A stretch of DNA of 64,000 nucleotides from Molanna angustata (GCA_963576475.1 OY754981.1:19781570-19845569), one strand, 5' to 3'. Counted from the first letter of the stretch, positions 43,625 to 55,659 are shown. Made by a program: numbers and translations. Notes: generated from the letters alone by a model not told the origin.

Positions 43625-44479
43625 ATATAGTAAAGAGAGATAAAAAACACACCAAGAAGTACCAAATAAACAAATTTATATGACGAACAAAAAAAAACAT
43701 TACAAAATAGTATTTAATCCATTAACAGCATTATCTATTTTTGTGTCAATCTCGACATTGGTGCTCGGACAAACTTTATGTTCGAACTTGGATTTAAAAA
43801 TTAAATCATTTTCCAACTTTTATGCATTTCAGGCTATATTATTTTATTTAAATATAAATATATCCTTCATGGTTTATGTTTATGGCGGAAAGTTAAGATC
43901 TTCATGTTGTATCTCGAATCCAGTTGAGATAAAACATTTTCAAATACTGAAGAAGACATCTAATTATAATCTCTCAGAAGTGATAACATTATCTTGTGTA
44001 AGATATATTCAATAGATGGAGATACTTGGGATATCTCAGATACTTATAGAAACCTAATCCTTATTAAAATATCCAACAATTTTTCAATTACGTTATCGGC
44101 GTTGATTTATCTTCGAGATAAAATAGAGGAAAGCCATGGGACATTTATCGTCTGGAATTCAAAGACAATTAAAAGGAAATATTATTACTTGAATCCTTAG
44201 CATTAGGAAAGTACTTACCGATATAATCTTTCATCATCTGTACAGTTGTAGCTATTTATTCAGCATTAATAGTTTTGTTGAATAAAATTACATCATTGTT
44301 AGTAATTATGTACTCCGTTACTTTTCAATTAATCGAGTTCCATGCCTGGTATATACCAGTTTAGAGTTTTGTCAAGTAGCAGGTAACAAATGAAGCGGCA
44401 AGATATGTAGAATTTCCTTCCCACTCTAATGGGAACGTTTCAGAGTTTGTAGCCCTATTCATCCCTGGAGCGGCTGCTC
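43625..44479. other. Unassigned
   Basis: Contains a 111-codon plus-strand open frame (43680-44015, TALSIFVSISTLVLGQTLCS and hydrophobic runs) with AT-driven composition and no recognised family. I do not call it a gene. Confidence 0.35.
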
Positions 44480-45570
44480 ATGGGACAAAACAAGAAACTA
44501 CTATCAAGCATATTTCATACCACTACCACTATTGATAGAACATGTAAACTTCCCCCAATAAACTCTCTAAACCAGAGGTTCCTAACCTTTTTGTACTCCA
44601 GAGCACATTCTAAAATATCGGTAGGGAGGCGGGCACCACCTATTTTTAATCGACAAACCCCTTCCATAACTTTTCATTTTCCCTTAATTTATTTTCTTAC
44701 ATATATTCATAATTTATTAAGAAGAAGACTGTCAGTTTGGCTGTCTGTGCCATGCTTATTGCTTTCACTGACAGACCACGCATACATACAATATCGCAAG
44801 TTTACGAACGTAGGCATTCAAAAAATTAAAACTTTAACAAATAAATAAAAATAATTTATATTTTTAATTAATCTCTGTCGAATAGTGGCGGGCACATTCG
44901 GATCGTTCCGCGGGCGCCATGGTGCCCTCTGGCACGGGGTTGGGAACCTCTGCCCTAAACCATCTTGAGATATTACATGACTTCACATATCTGGGTTCCA
45001 ACATATGTGACACCGGTGGTTGTGAAGCGGAAGTGAAAAGACGCATCGCCATGGCAAAGGGAGCACTGGGAAAGCTCACAAGAGTATGGAAGGACAGGAC
45101 CATCACAAAAAACACGAAGGCTTGACTCATCAGAACTCTGATATTCTCGATGTTCCTGTATTTTGTGGAAACATGGACACTTAGGGAGTCAGAGCGAAAG
45201 AGGATCGATGCTTTCGAAATGTGGTGCTGGAGGCGTATGTTGCGCATCCCATGGACAGCCAGAAGAACGAATGTGTCAATTCTAGACGAGCAAGGATCGT
45301 CTATCGACGATATGTTACAGACGTATCCTTAAATTCTTTGGACACATTGCCAGAAGGGAACCAGACTGCCTCGAGAAGCTTGTTGCGCGGAAGGACGGAG
45401 ATCTCGTGGTCGCTCACCGACCAGATGGAGCGATTTGGTTAAGTCCACAATGAGGTCTTCGGTGACTGGTGCTCTGCGTTCAGCCCAAAACAGATTGGTA
45501 TGGAGGCGGGCCATACGCGTGGCGACAGACTACAGCCGCTATCCTCAGTAATGAGGAAAAGGACGAATAA
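44480..45570 (+). pseudogene. RTE-group LINE fragment split by a hAT element
   Basis: Left part 44480-44572 encodes TTTTIDRTCKLPPINSLN. After the insertion the frame resumes at 44961 as HLEILHDFTYLGSNICDTGG, then KRRIAMAKGALGKLTRVWKD, a stop, and FVETWTLRESERKRIDAFEM plus RRMLRIPWTARRTN in later frames. This is the post-palm part of an RTE-group reverse transcriptase. Several frameshifts occur after 45120. The frame is continuous across the hAT insertion site when the insert is ignored. Confidence 0.8.
44573..44952. mobile_element. Non-autonomous hAT element, 380 bp
   Basis: Terminal inverted repeats CAGAGGTTCCTAACC and GGTTGGGAACCTCTG (one mismatch over 15 bp) are the hAT type. The 8-bp flanks are CTCTAAAC (44565-44572) and CCCTAAAC (44953-44960), a target-site duplication with one substitution. 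No transposase. It sits inside the LINE fragment. Confidence 0.9.
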
Positions 45571-45873
45571 TCACCACTTAGAGTCCAACCACAAACGTGC
45601 AATGGAGGCCCTCCAGTCATGGCGAGGTTTTTCCGTCCCAACAGTGCTCGGTAACACATTGACAGTACTTTTAGTTCTTCGATTACCACAACCAGCGCGA
45701 TGTCGGCTACAGAGCGGGACATACACCACTAGTCATGGTAGAAGGCTCCCCACTCTTTTGTATACGTGTAAAATATTCACAGGAACCTCATCGCACATTG
45801 AATTTGTATGGCAGTATACATACACTGCACAATTTCTACGGGGACTATCAATAGTTTGATACTTAATCGCCAA
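45571..45873. other. Unassigned GC-richer flank
   Basis: About 48% GC by eye, probably the 3' part of the RTE-group element or another repeat. Overlapping open frames on both strands have no recognised product. Confidence 0.35.
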
Positions 45874-46107
45874 ACATACATACATACCATCATGCTGTTT
45901 TCATATTCTGGGTAGGAAAATAGGACTGACCTCCACACTATCTTATCCTTACATACAAAACCTTCATGTTTTGTATAGAAAACAAAATATCTTAAAATAT
46001 TCAATACCTAATTTGGATTTATGGGTTTATATTTTGGTACGTATCCTTCAACTATACATACTATCGCTATCGACAGTTGGATCTCATGTGTAACATGCAA
46101 CTAGTAT
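45874..46107 (-). mobile_element. Repeat B copy 3, most complete
   Basis: Begins with the ACATACATACATACCATCA tail, then TTCTGGGTAGGAAAATAGG in the position of the RTE terminal GGGGTAGGCAGAGAG. The body common to copies 1 and 2 follows to CAACTAGTA. The tail homology suggests RTE-driven mobilisation. Confidence 0.75.
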
Positions 46108-46164
46108 AAAAAAAAATCTCAGTCTATTACTTTAAAAAAATATTGAATTTAATAAAATATTAAT

Positions 46165-46365
46165 TTAGGGCATGTATCAACAACATTATTATGCTGTTGA
46201 GGGGGTTGAGGTAATGCCCATGAAAACTACACGAAAGTGTCAGGAGCTTGAATATAACTCTCGGACACCGGGGATCGAACCCGTTGTTCGAGAGAGTATT
46301 CGTGTGTCCTGGATGGCCAAACCTCTCCCTTTTACTTATGTGCTGCTGAGAGCAAACACACAAAT
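46165..46365 (-). mobile_element. SINE-C, tRNA-like
   Basis: On minus, TTGGCCATCCAGGACAC (A-box-like) precedes a good B box GGGTTCGATCCCC (complement GGGGATCGAACCC at 46269). The body runs to GGGCATTACCTCAACCCCC. Only one copy is seen here, so a decayed tRNA or the primer-binding zone of an LTR element beside 46380 are alternatives. Confidence 0.5.
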
Positions 46366-46379
46366 ATAAATAGTATAAT

Positions 46380-46674
46380 CAAGGAATAGAATATAGTCAT
46401 GAAATTAAATACTCCAAGTCTTGGTACTTACGTTTATTGAAGCACAAACAAAAATTAATAGAAACACTCAAATACAAATTTACAATTAATTAACTAAATA
46501 ACAATGTTGTAATGAATTTGCGGAGCTAAAATTATAATAACGGTATGAGACCGGAGACGTGACGATCGGGCGCAGAGTGGTACACGCGCCTCGCGCGTGC
46601 GCGTTTATATACCGCTCGCCGCGTCACCGGCTCATCGTAGGGATGGTCGTGGCCCAAAACGGCCAACTGCCACA
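46380..46674 (-). promoter_or_regulatory. LTR-like unit: CpG-rich TATA promoter plus AATAAA
   Basis: Read on minus: TGTGGCAGTTGGCCGTTTTG, a CpG-rich stretch with GCGGTATATAAACGCGC, then GCGCGAGGCGCGTGTACC. About 190 bp further on comes TTCAATAAACG, a polyadenylation-like signal. The TG start, TATA box and AATAAA order is that of a retroviral-type LTR. The 3' boundary and TSD are not identifiable and no gag-pol is present. It could instead be a host promoter. Confidence 0.4.
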
Positions 46675-47610
46675 CTGTCATGAATCAATTTTGGTAGCTT
46701 TGGTTTTTATGTAACATTGAAATATTAAAAATATCAATAAGCAATCATCTATGTACCTATATATGTACCGATACATTAAATTACTGTTTGTTTATTTAAA
46801 TAATTGACTGTTTTGATTTATTTTGTTAACATACATTACTTATCTTTATAATGCACCAACATAATTTTCAGTGCATACAATCTATTACTCCAATTAAACG
46901 ATGTACACAGCTCTGAACTATTTGATCCTAAGGCGAAATTCCGTTTTCTGTACACACTATCGTAATATCGTGTCATTACAAATAAATTTTATATGTAAAT
47001 TCATTATTTACTGATGTAAAAAAAAATATTACCTGTCACTTATAATAGATAACCTGAGTGGCTTCGTTAATAATATTAATTTTTCTTAATTTGGGAGATA
47101 TCAGAGAGACAGTTGCGTTATAAGGCCACTACATACCTTATTCATATTTTGTCTGTGATAAAACTGTTGTCCGACTGTGCGACGCGTTATAATATCCGTT
47201 GCAGATTAACTTGCAGTTGTTGACGAGCAATAATGACGATCAATTATATTTACAAAAAAAACTTTGTAATTTGACATTTTCAACCGATTTCAAGTGTTGA
47301 AGAATAATTTTGAAACAACAGCTCGATACATTCAATTCTTATGATTTTGTGTTCCTTTCAAAAGGGCAAAAATACTTTTTTTTTTCCTTTCAACAGAACG
47401 ATCACTTCGTCTAGTTTGGCTCATTACAAATGATTATGAAAATCTTAAAATATATCAACAAGAATAGAAGCCATTATTATACAATTGCGAAATTACCTTA
47501 CTAAAAATAAAAAAAAAATCCGGTAAATATTTCAATAGCTTGTTTCACTTTTTAATAAAATTATGTAATATCATTTAATGATTCGGCGGATATTTTGTGG
47601 TAGTTAATAT
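46675..47610. other. Unassigned AT-rich sequence
   Basis: No recognised feature except the ATTCGGCGGATATTTTGTGG end near 47581, inverse to 39522-39545. Confidence 0.4.
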
Positions 47611-47773
47611 AAACCATTTTTGAATTATTAATTAGCTATAAACCACTTGTTTTTTGAGTCACTTCGCGACATGTTTCGGAAGCGCTGTCCTTCCATCGAC
47701 CGGCGTGTCGAGACTCGAAGTGACTCAAAAAACAAGTGGTTTATAGCTAATTAATAATTCAAAAATGGTTTAA
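47611..47773. mobile_element. Unit F inverted dimer, perfect palindrome
   Basis: Arms of 56 bp (AAACCATTTTTGAATTATTA and complement) are identical, around a 48-bp centre with CGACATGTTTCGGAAGCGC. The left 95 bp equal unit F (42888-42982) reversed; the right part is a truncated second unit in the opposite direction. Confidence 0.85.
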
Positions 47774-48034
47774 AATTATGTAATTTTATTTATTTATTTA
47801 TTTATTTATTTAAGTACATATACGGCCTCTAGGCCATTATAAAATAAAAGTTAAAAATAAAACATAAAACTCGTATTAAACAACAATTAAAAAGAAAAAC
47901 AACAGAATAATTAATTAATACACAATATTCATAACATTATTCCGCATCGACCTGACACTAGTTAGTGTAATCTATGCCTGACAATTTAATTTTACTAATT
48001 GCTAAAACAAAAGTGAACTTTTTTGACAAATAAT

Positions 48035-48475
48035 TAACATATTATAGGACCAGGAAATCAAGGCACCTACAGGGCTTACGAACTGTCATCGCCTGATTCA
48101 CTTGATCACTTTATGCGCTTGCGCTTGACCAATTATGCATTCTTATTGAGTTCCCTTATCCATGTAATTTTTGAGAGTTCTATATATTTGAATAATATGT
48201 AACAATTCACCTAAACATAAGATATTATTACTATTGCCATCTATAAAGTAACGAAGAAACCTTTTTGTAACGCCATCTATTAAGAAATTGGTTATGCTTT
48301 CTCATTGAGCTCCCTTATCAATGCAATTTTGAAAGATCTATATATTTCAATAAAGGTAAACTGATTCGTTTGAAAATAAGCTGAAAAATATCAGCGTCAT
48401 CTATGAAGTAACGTAGAAACCTTTTTGTAACGCCATCTATTGAGAAATTGTTTTTTTTGTTAACAACGAAAGCAA
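48035..48475 (+). mobile_element. Family A element, partly tandem
   Basis: Core CAAGGCACCTACAGGGCTTA, GATCACTTTATGCGCTTGCG, then two successive versions of the downstream block, each with GAAACCTTTTTGTAACGCCA and TCTATTRAGAAATTG (about 48255 and 48415). Confidence 0.75.
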
Positions 48476-49130
48476 CAGTTCTTAAACGAGTTGACAATGC
48501 TCTCGCACTAAAGTTAACTTGTCGTTCACAATAACGAAATCGGCTGACTGTCGCTCGAATCGGCGACACGGAATCACCACGAGTGTCAATAATTTAAACT
48601 CGCCTTATTCTTTATCTGAGGAACGACTATTTAATTGACAATCAAAACACTAACCGCTACAAGCGAGTTACATTGTGTTATCCGAGAGAGTTTCTTTCGT
48701 CCCGCTAATTATACCAATATATTCCCATTTCTAACAAATGTTGGCCGGTGAACATCCGCGGTGTGACTATGTATCGAGTATTGAGTAAAGGCTGTTGCCG
48801 ATAGGACAGGGTCATTAGTTATATTATGTGACTGGCCAGTATCAGGTCCGACCCGTTCAGTTTGTTCATGTGGTTATAGACACAAATAATGAAATAAATA
48901 CTGAGAATTCTGACGATATTTTCCTATCAACCTTCAATAATACCCACCGTCGGTACATTATTGGACTCTCTGACACTATTAATATTCACCTATTACTTCT
49001 TACATACTTTGGCTAGTCTTGTACTTTGTTATTTGCTAGTGCTTCGAGTGTAGCGATGAGCAAGCTTCTTTCAATACCAAGACTGGTTGTGCTTTGCTCG
49101 ACATAAAGAGTCTTGCAAATTTTATATCTA
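48476..49130. other. Unassigned sequence
   Basis: Moderate GC around 48690-48860, no recognised product or repeat. Confidence 0.35.
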
Positions 49131-49939
49131 ACTAGCCTTTATGTCCCGCCGTTGGCCAAGAATGTAAAATTGTGAAGGAATAAGCAATCGTTTTTATAAT
49201 ATTGTCACCCAATTATTTTGCAATATCGGACTATGTAAAGTGGTTTGAAATTTGATTGAGTTTAAGCATTGTAAAATGTTCAAGTGATGGCCACAACCCA
49301 TTCTTTTTTATATATTGCTATAAAGTGTGAATGAAGTATAAGTAATATACCTACAATTTCTGCACGCATGGACTATGCGAAATGGTTTTAAATATGACTG
49401 TTTATCAACGTTGTATTGGTTAGGCAACAACCTCCATTTTTAAATATTATCATCGAAAACAAATTGTAATATGTACCTATTGAAAATTTAGTAATTTTGG
49501 ATGTTGGAATGTGGTTAAAATTTGATAAAATAATGTACTGAAAAGATCTAGTGTTGGTCACATCCCATTCGTTTTTATATTTTTTCATCAAGTGTGCATT
49601 ATATTTTTGCACAATTAGACTGATAGACTTAAAATTGACACAAAAGTCTACATTAACGAAGAAGAAAAAGACTTAAACTATAGTAAATAGTTTTTAATTT
49701 GAATATAAACGTTGTGAAGAGTTCAGTAATGGCCACAACCCCCATTATTTAAATATCGTCAACGAAATCAAATATGACGGTGTTGAAAATTATTCAAAAT
49801 AGGATGATATTAATGGTTTAAATTTGATTAAACAAAAGTATTGAAAAGATTCAAGTGCAGATTACATCGTCACATCCCACATCCCATTCGTTTTTACATA
49901 TGTATTTTCATCAAGTGTGCGCATATCGTTAATAATATT

Positions 49940-50050
49940 CAGGACATTCCTAGTGGGAGAGGCCAACGTTAATATGAAATGTTTTTTGTTTTTTTTTATA
50001 ATGATGTTATTATTGCTTTCTTTCTGTTATGTTAAATAAATAAATAAATA
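49940..50050 (+). mobile_element. 111-bp insertion present only in copy 1
   Basis: Copy 2 reads GTTAATAATATTTCTGCACA across this site (52561). In copy 1 it is split by CAGGACATTCCTAGTGGGAG to AATAAATAAATA, flanked by AATATT at 49934-49939 and 50051-50056. It looks like the 3' tip of a LINE. It inserted after the duplication, or was lost from copy 2. Confidence 0.7.
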
Positions 50051-50549
50051 AATATTTCTGCACAATAGACTATTAGACTTAAAACTAACCCAAAAGTCCA
50101 AATAAAAAGAGAAGAATAAGTATAAGACTATAAGAAAAAGTTTGTATAAAAAACTATTCCAATGGTCTACATAAAATAAGAAAAAATACATAAAATAGAA
50201 GAATTAGACTATTGGAAATAGATTGTATAAAAACTGACTAAAAGGTCTTCATAAAAGAAGAAGAAGATTAATCCATAGGAAATAGTTTTGTATAAAATTC
50301 ACCAAAGTTCTACATAAAATAAGAAAACGAAGAAAAAGACTAAAGGAAATAGTTTGTGTAAAAACTGTGAAGTCTACATAAAATTAAGAAGAAAAAGAAT
50401 TAGACTCCCGTCCCTTCAATCCATCATTACGTCCCTTCCAATCAGGCCCTTCAGTACCTCCCGTCCCTTCAGGCCCTTTTATACCTCCCATCCCTTCAGG
50501 CCCTTTAGTGCATCCCTTCCCTTCATTACATCCCGTCCCTTCAGCCGCT

Positions 50550-51320
50550 TAAGAAAAGTTTAAATCCAGAAACCATCCTGGAAGAACCGCGAAGAGATGA
50601 AAGGACCTTGTTTTCCCAGGATACTCCACTTTCAAAGGTAAAATGACTAAATACACGAAGAAGAAGAAGAAAAAAGTTTAAATCCAGACACCTGCGAAGA
50701 TATGGAAAGAAAATTGGACCTTCTTCTCCCAGGATAGTCCACCTTCATAGGTAAAATGACCAAATGCACGATGAAGAAGAAAAAGAAGAAGAAGAAAAAA
50801 GTTTATATCCAAAAACCGTCTTGGAAGACTTGCGAAGAGTTGGAAGAACAGTTCGACCTTCTTCTCCCAGGATTCTCCAACTTCATAGGTAAAATGACCA
50901 AAAATACACGAAGAAGAAGAAGAAGAAGAAAAAAGTTTAAATCCAGAAACCTGCGAAGAGATGGAAGGACAGTTGGACCTTCTTCTCCCAGAATACTCCA
51001 ACTTCATATGTAAAATGACCAAATACACGATGAAGAAGAAGAAGAAAAAAGTTTAAATCCAGAAACATGCGAAGAGATGGAAGGACAGTTGGACCTTCTT
51101 CTCCCAGAATACTCCAACTTCATATGTAAAATGACCAAATACACGATGAAGAAGAAGAAGAAAAAAGTTTAAATCCAGAAACCGTCCTGGAAGACCTGCG
51201 AAGAGATGGAGGGACAGTCGGACCTTCGTTTCCCAGGATATTCCGCTTTCATTGGTAAAATGACCAAATACACGAAGAAGAAGAAGAAGAATAAGAAAAA
51301 ATTTAAATCCAGAAACCATC
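50550..51320. repeat. Minisatellite array in copy 1, about 115-130 bp unit
   Basis: AAAAAAGTTTAAATCCAGA-type starts occur near 50550, 50673, 50798, 50929, 51045, 51162 and 51295. Each unit has GAAGAGATGGAAGGACAG, a TTCTTCTCCCAGGATAC block, AGGTAAAATGACCAAATACA and a (GAA)n linker. The periodic minus-strand open frame (FGHFTYEGGLSWEKKVQ) follows from the repeat and is not taken as a gene. Confidence 0.85.
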
Positions 51321-51801
51321 CCGGGCATACGCTCGACAATTCACCAAAGTTTCATTGTAATCGGACAAACGGTTAAGGAGCACATAGCATACATGCATCC
51401 ATTCATACATACATAAATAAATAAATAAAATAATTTTCCTATAGGAAATCAGTATATTGTTGATTTGTAAGTAAATAGTATTTGGTAGGTACCTACTTAC
51501 AACAATGTTCTAAATAAATTCGATTCATAACAAATTTTATTTGAATATCAGAATCTTTCCGTAACCATAGTAACCATTCCAATATTAATATCAAATGGGC
51601 TCGATACATTTTTTGGATATGTAGGTAGGTACCTACATTGGTTTGTTCGAAGCCACAAAAACGAAAATTGTCCGAAATATCAAATATTATATACAAATTA
51701 TGCAATTTTATTATGCCTATATCTTTACTAATAATTAACGGACTTTTACAATATATGTCTTAAAACTTGCTATAAAGTCTTGTGTTTCATTTTATTATTT
51801 C

Positions 51802-54329
51802 ACTAGCTTTTATGTCCCGCCGTTGGCCAAGAATGTAAAATTGTGAAAGAAAAAGCAATCGTTTTTATAATATTGTCACCCAATTATTTTGCAATATCAG
51901 ACTATGAAAAGTGGTTTGAAATTTGATTGAGTTTAAGTATTGTAAAATGTTCAAGTGATGGCCACAACCCATTCTTTTTTATATATTGCTATAAAGTGTG
52001 AATGAAGTATAATATTTATACAATTTCTGCTCGCATGGACTATGCGTAATGGTTTTAAATATGACTGTTTATCAACGTTGTAAAGAGATTGGTATGGCCA
52101 CAACCCCCATTTTTAAATATTATCATCGAAAACAAATTGTAATGTGTACCTATTGAAAATTTAGTAATTTTGGATGTTGGGATGTGGTTAAAATTTGATT
52201 AAACAAACGTAGGTACTGAAAAGATCTAGTATTGGTCACATCCCATTCGTTTTTATATTTTTTCATCAAGTGTGCATTATATTTTTGCTCAATTTGACTG
52301 AAAGTCTTCATTAACGAAGAAGAAGAAGACTTGAACTATAGTAAATAGTTTTTAATTTGAATATAAATGTTGTGGAGAGTTCAGTAATGGCCACGACCCC
52401 CATTCTTTAAATATTAGGTGTTGAAAATTATTCAAAATAGGATGATATAAATGGTTTAAATTTAATTAAACAAAAGTATTGAAAAGATTCTAGTGCAGGT
52501 TATATCGTCACATCCCATATCCCATTCATTTCATATGTATTTTCATCAAGTGTGCATATCGTTAATAATATTTCTGCACAATAGACTATTAGACTTATAA
52601 CTAACCCAAAAGACTAAATAAAAAAGAGAAAAATAAGTATAAGACTATAAGAAATAGTTTGTATAAAAAACTATTCCAATGGTCTACATAAAATAAGTAA
52701 AAATACATATACCTAATAGAAGATTTAGACTATTGGAAATAGATTGTATAAAAGCTCACCCAAAGGTCTACAAAAAAGAAGAAGAAGAATATTTAGACTA
52801 TTGGAAATAGTTTGTATAAATACTGACCAAAAGGTCTACATAAAAGAAAATGAATAAGACTATTGGAAATAGTTTGTATTAAAACTCTCCCAAAAGTCTA
52901 CGTACTTAAATGAAGAAGAATAATAATTAGACTAAAGGAAATAATTTTTATAAAAAAATGACCCAAATGTATACATAAAAGAAGAAGAAGATGAATTAGA
53001 CAATAGGAAATAGTTTGTATAAAAACTGCCCTAAAGGTCTACATAAAATTAAGAAGAAAAATAATTAGACTCCAGGACCCGCCGCTTCAGGCCCTTCAGT
53101 ACCTCCCGTCCCTTTAATCCCTCATTACGTCCCTTCCCATCAGGCCCTTCAGTACCTTCCGTCCCTTCAGGCAGTTTTATACCTCCCGTCCCTTCAGGCC
53201 CTTTAGTGCCTCCCTTCCCTTCATTACATCCCGTCCCATCAGTCGGTTAAGAAAAGTTTAAATCCATAAACCATCCTGGAAGAACCGCGAAGAGATGAAA
53301 GAACCTTCTTTTCCCAGGATGCTCTACTTAATAGGTAAAATGACTAAATACACGAAGAAGAAGAAAAAAGTTTAAACCCAGATACCTGCGAAGAGATGGA
53401 AGGACAGTTGGACCTTCTTCTCCCAGGATTCTCCAACTTCATAGGTAAAATGAGCAAAAATACACGATGAAGAAGAAGAAGAAGAAATAAGTTTAAATCC
53501 AGATACCTGCGAAGAGATGGAAGGAAAATTGGACATTCTTCTCCCAGGTTAGTCCACCTTCAAAGGTAAAATGACCAAATAGACGATGAAGAAGAAGAAG
53601 AAAAAAGTTTAAATCCAGAAACCTGCGAAGAGATGGAAGGAAAATTGGACCTTCATCTCCCAGGATAGTTCATCTTCATAGGTAAGATGACCAAGTACAC
53701 GTTGAAGAAAAAGAAGAAAAAAGTTTATATGCAGAACCCGTCCTGGAAGACCTGTGAAGAGATGGAGGGACAGTCGGACCTTCTTTTCCCAGGATACTCC
53801 CCCTTCATAGGTAAAACGACCAAATACACGAAGAAGAAGAAGAATAAGAAAAAAGTTTAAATCCAAAAACCATCCTGGGCATACGCTCGACAATTCACCA
53901 AAGTTTCATTATAATCGGACAAACGGTTGATAAATAAATAAATAAAATAATTTTCCTATAGGAAATCAGTATAGGTATATTATTGTTGATTTGTAAGTAA
54001 ATAGTATTAGGTAGGTACCTACCTACAACAACCTTCTAAATAAATTCGATTCCTAACAAATTTTATTTGAATATCACATTCTTTCTGTAGCCATGGAAAC
54101 GATTCGAACACGTAAGTAATATCGAATGGTTCGGATACATTTTTTGAATATGTAGGTACCTACATTGGTTTGTTCGATGCCATAAAAATGAAAATTGTCA
54201 GAAAAATCAAATATTATTTACAAATTATGCAATTTTATTATGCCTATATCTTTACTAATAAATAACACATTTTTACAATATATGTCTTAAAACTTGCCGT
54301 AATGTCTTGTGTTTCATTTTATTATTTCA
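51802..54329 (+). repeat. 2.6-kb tandem duplication, copy 2
   Basis: Collinear with 49131-51801 from ACTAGCTTTTATGTCCCGCC to TTTTATTATTTCA, 2528 bp long. It lacks the 111-bp insertion and has extra GGAAATAGTTTGTATAAA blocks between 52730 and 53040. Confidence 0.85.
53249..53880. repeat. Minisatellite array in copy 2
   Basis: Unit starts near 53249, 53365, 53489, 53602, 53717 and 53847, one fewer than in copy 1, so the arrays have changed length independently. Confidence 0.8.
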
Positions 54330-54838
54330 TAATTACATTTATTTCAAAGGTTTATTATTTTCAAGAACATATTCATTCGGTGGGAAAATGAAATATTGTA
54401 TGAAAAGATATTAAAATGGCGGCGATTATGTACAAAAGGCTTACTTTAAAAATAAGTTAAACATTATAATTATACCAAATATTCACCATGTTTTTCACTT
54501 AAACGCTAAGTTATACTTCAAAATATATTTTTTTTGTGTAAATACCTACTTCTAACTTTTAAACTAACAGATATTTGCGTGCAAAATGTACACTTTTTTG
54601 ACAGATATGACTTGGAAAATTTTGTATGAAAAAAATAATTATTTAAATATTTTTAAAATTCAGCATTTTTATCGCATTCTTTTTAGCGTGACACTGCATC
54701 AGGTATACTGGTACATGTTCGCACTTAAATTAGATTTTTAGATGCTCTTGGTTTTTCAGAAGGCGTGAGACAAACACACACACACACACATACACACACA
54801 CATACACTAACATTTTGATTGCTTTATTACTTTAGATA
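54330..54838 (+). repeat. 0.5-kb tandem doublet, unit 1
   Basis: Starts TTACATTTATTTCAAAGG, includes CATTCATTCGGTGGG-like sequence, GATATTTGCGTGCAAAATG and GACACTGCATCAGGTATAC, and ends with (CA)n near 54777-54808 and TTATTACTTTAGATA. Confidence 0.8.
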
Positions 54839-55376
54839 ATCACATTTATTTCAAAGGTATATTATTTTAAAGAACATATTCATTCGGTAGGAAAATTAAA
54901 TATCGTATGAAAAGATATTAAAATGGCGGGGTTATATGTACATTTGTACAAAACGCTTACTTTAAAAATAAGTTAAACATTATAATAAAATAAAAATAAA
55001 AATAAAATAAAATAAATAATTAGACAAAATATTCACCATGTTTTTCACTTAAAAGCTAAGTTATACATGAAAATATATTTTTTTCGTGTAAATACGTACT
55101 TCTAACTTTTAAACTAACAGATATTTGCGTGCAAAATGTACACTTTTTTGACAGATATGACTTGGAAAATTTTGTATAAAAAAAATAATTATTAAAAATC
55201 TTTAAAATTCAGCATTTTAATCGCATTATTTTTAGCGTGACACTGCATCAGGTATACTGGTACATGTTCGCACATAAATTAGATTTTTAGATGCTCTTGG
55301 TTTTTCAAAAGGCGTGAGACAAACACACACACACAAACACAGACACTAACAAAATCTTTGTTTTATTACTTTAGAT
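54839..55376 (+). repeat. 0.5-kb tandem doublet, unit 2
   Basis: The same landmarks in the same order as unit 1. A (AAAATA)n expansion at 54985-55015 is unique to this unit, and (CA)n is shorter. Confidence 0.8.
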
Positions 55377-55444
55377 ATACATTCACATCAGAGCTGCGCC
55401 AGGTCTAAATTGTACGGGATCAGTTATGATCATAGATCATTTAT

Positions 55445-55556
55445 GTTTTTGTAACACAAGAAAAGACAACTCATTGTATGGAAGTGACAGTTGCCTGTCA
55501 TGTGACAACTGTCACATCCATACATCGTTTATTTTCTTGTGCTAAATGACACGTTG
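55445..55556. mobile_element. Small foldback element
   Basis: Arms around CCTGTCATGTGA: GTATGGAAGTGACAGTTG against CAACTGTCACATCCATAC, extending to ACACAAGAAAA and TTTTCTTGTGC. About 40-bp imperfect arms, MITE-like. Confidence 0.65.
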
Positions 55557-55659
55557 TCTAGGGACCCAGGTCATTATATCCAATACAATATTTTATTTTA
55601 TTTTATGTAACTTAAAATTTTACTATAGCAAAAAAAAATATTTTACTTAATTATTTCTG

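Larger units (their letters stand above)
49131..51801 (+). repeat. 2.6-kb tandem duplication, copy 1
   Basis: Runs from ACTAGCCTTTATGTCCCGCC to TTTTATTATTTCA. The next copy begins immediately at 51802. It contains several diverged blocks each with TGGCCACAACCC or CACATCCCATTCG, a series of GGAAATAGTTTGTATAAAA blocks, a CT-rich tract (CCTCCCGTCCCTTCAGGCCC) at 50405-50548 and a minisatellite at 50550-51320. No coding sequence. Confidence 0.85.

Noticed and set aside
43680..44015. 111-codon plus-strand open frame with hydrophobic runs
   Set aside because: AT-biased composition, no splice or family evidence, and other AT-rich stretches give similar frames.
50678..51028. Minus-strand 116-codon open frame with repeated FGHFTYEGGLSWEKK
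   Set aside because: The periodic peptide simply translates the minisatellite; unit lengths vary and the frame breaks between units and in copy 2.
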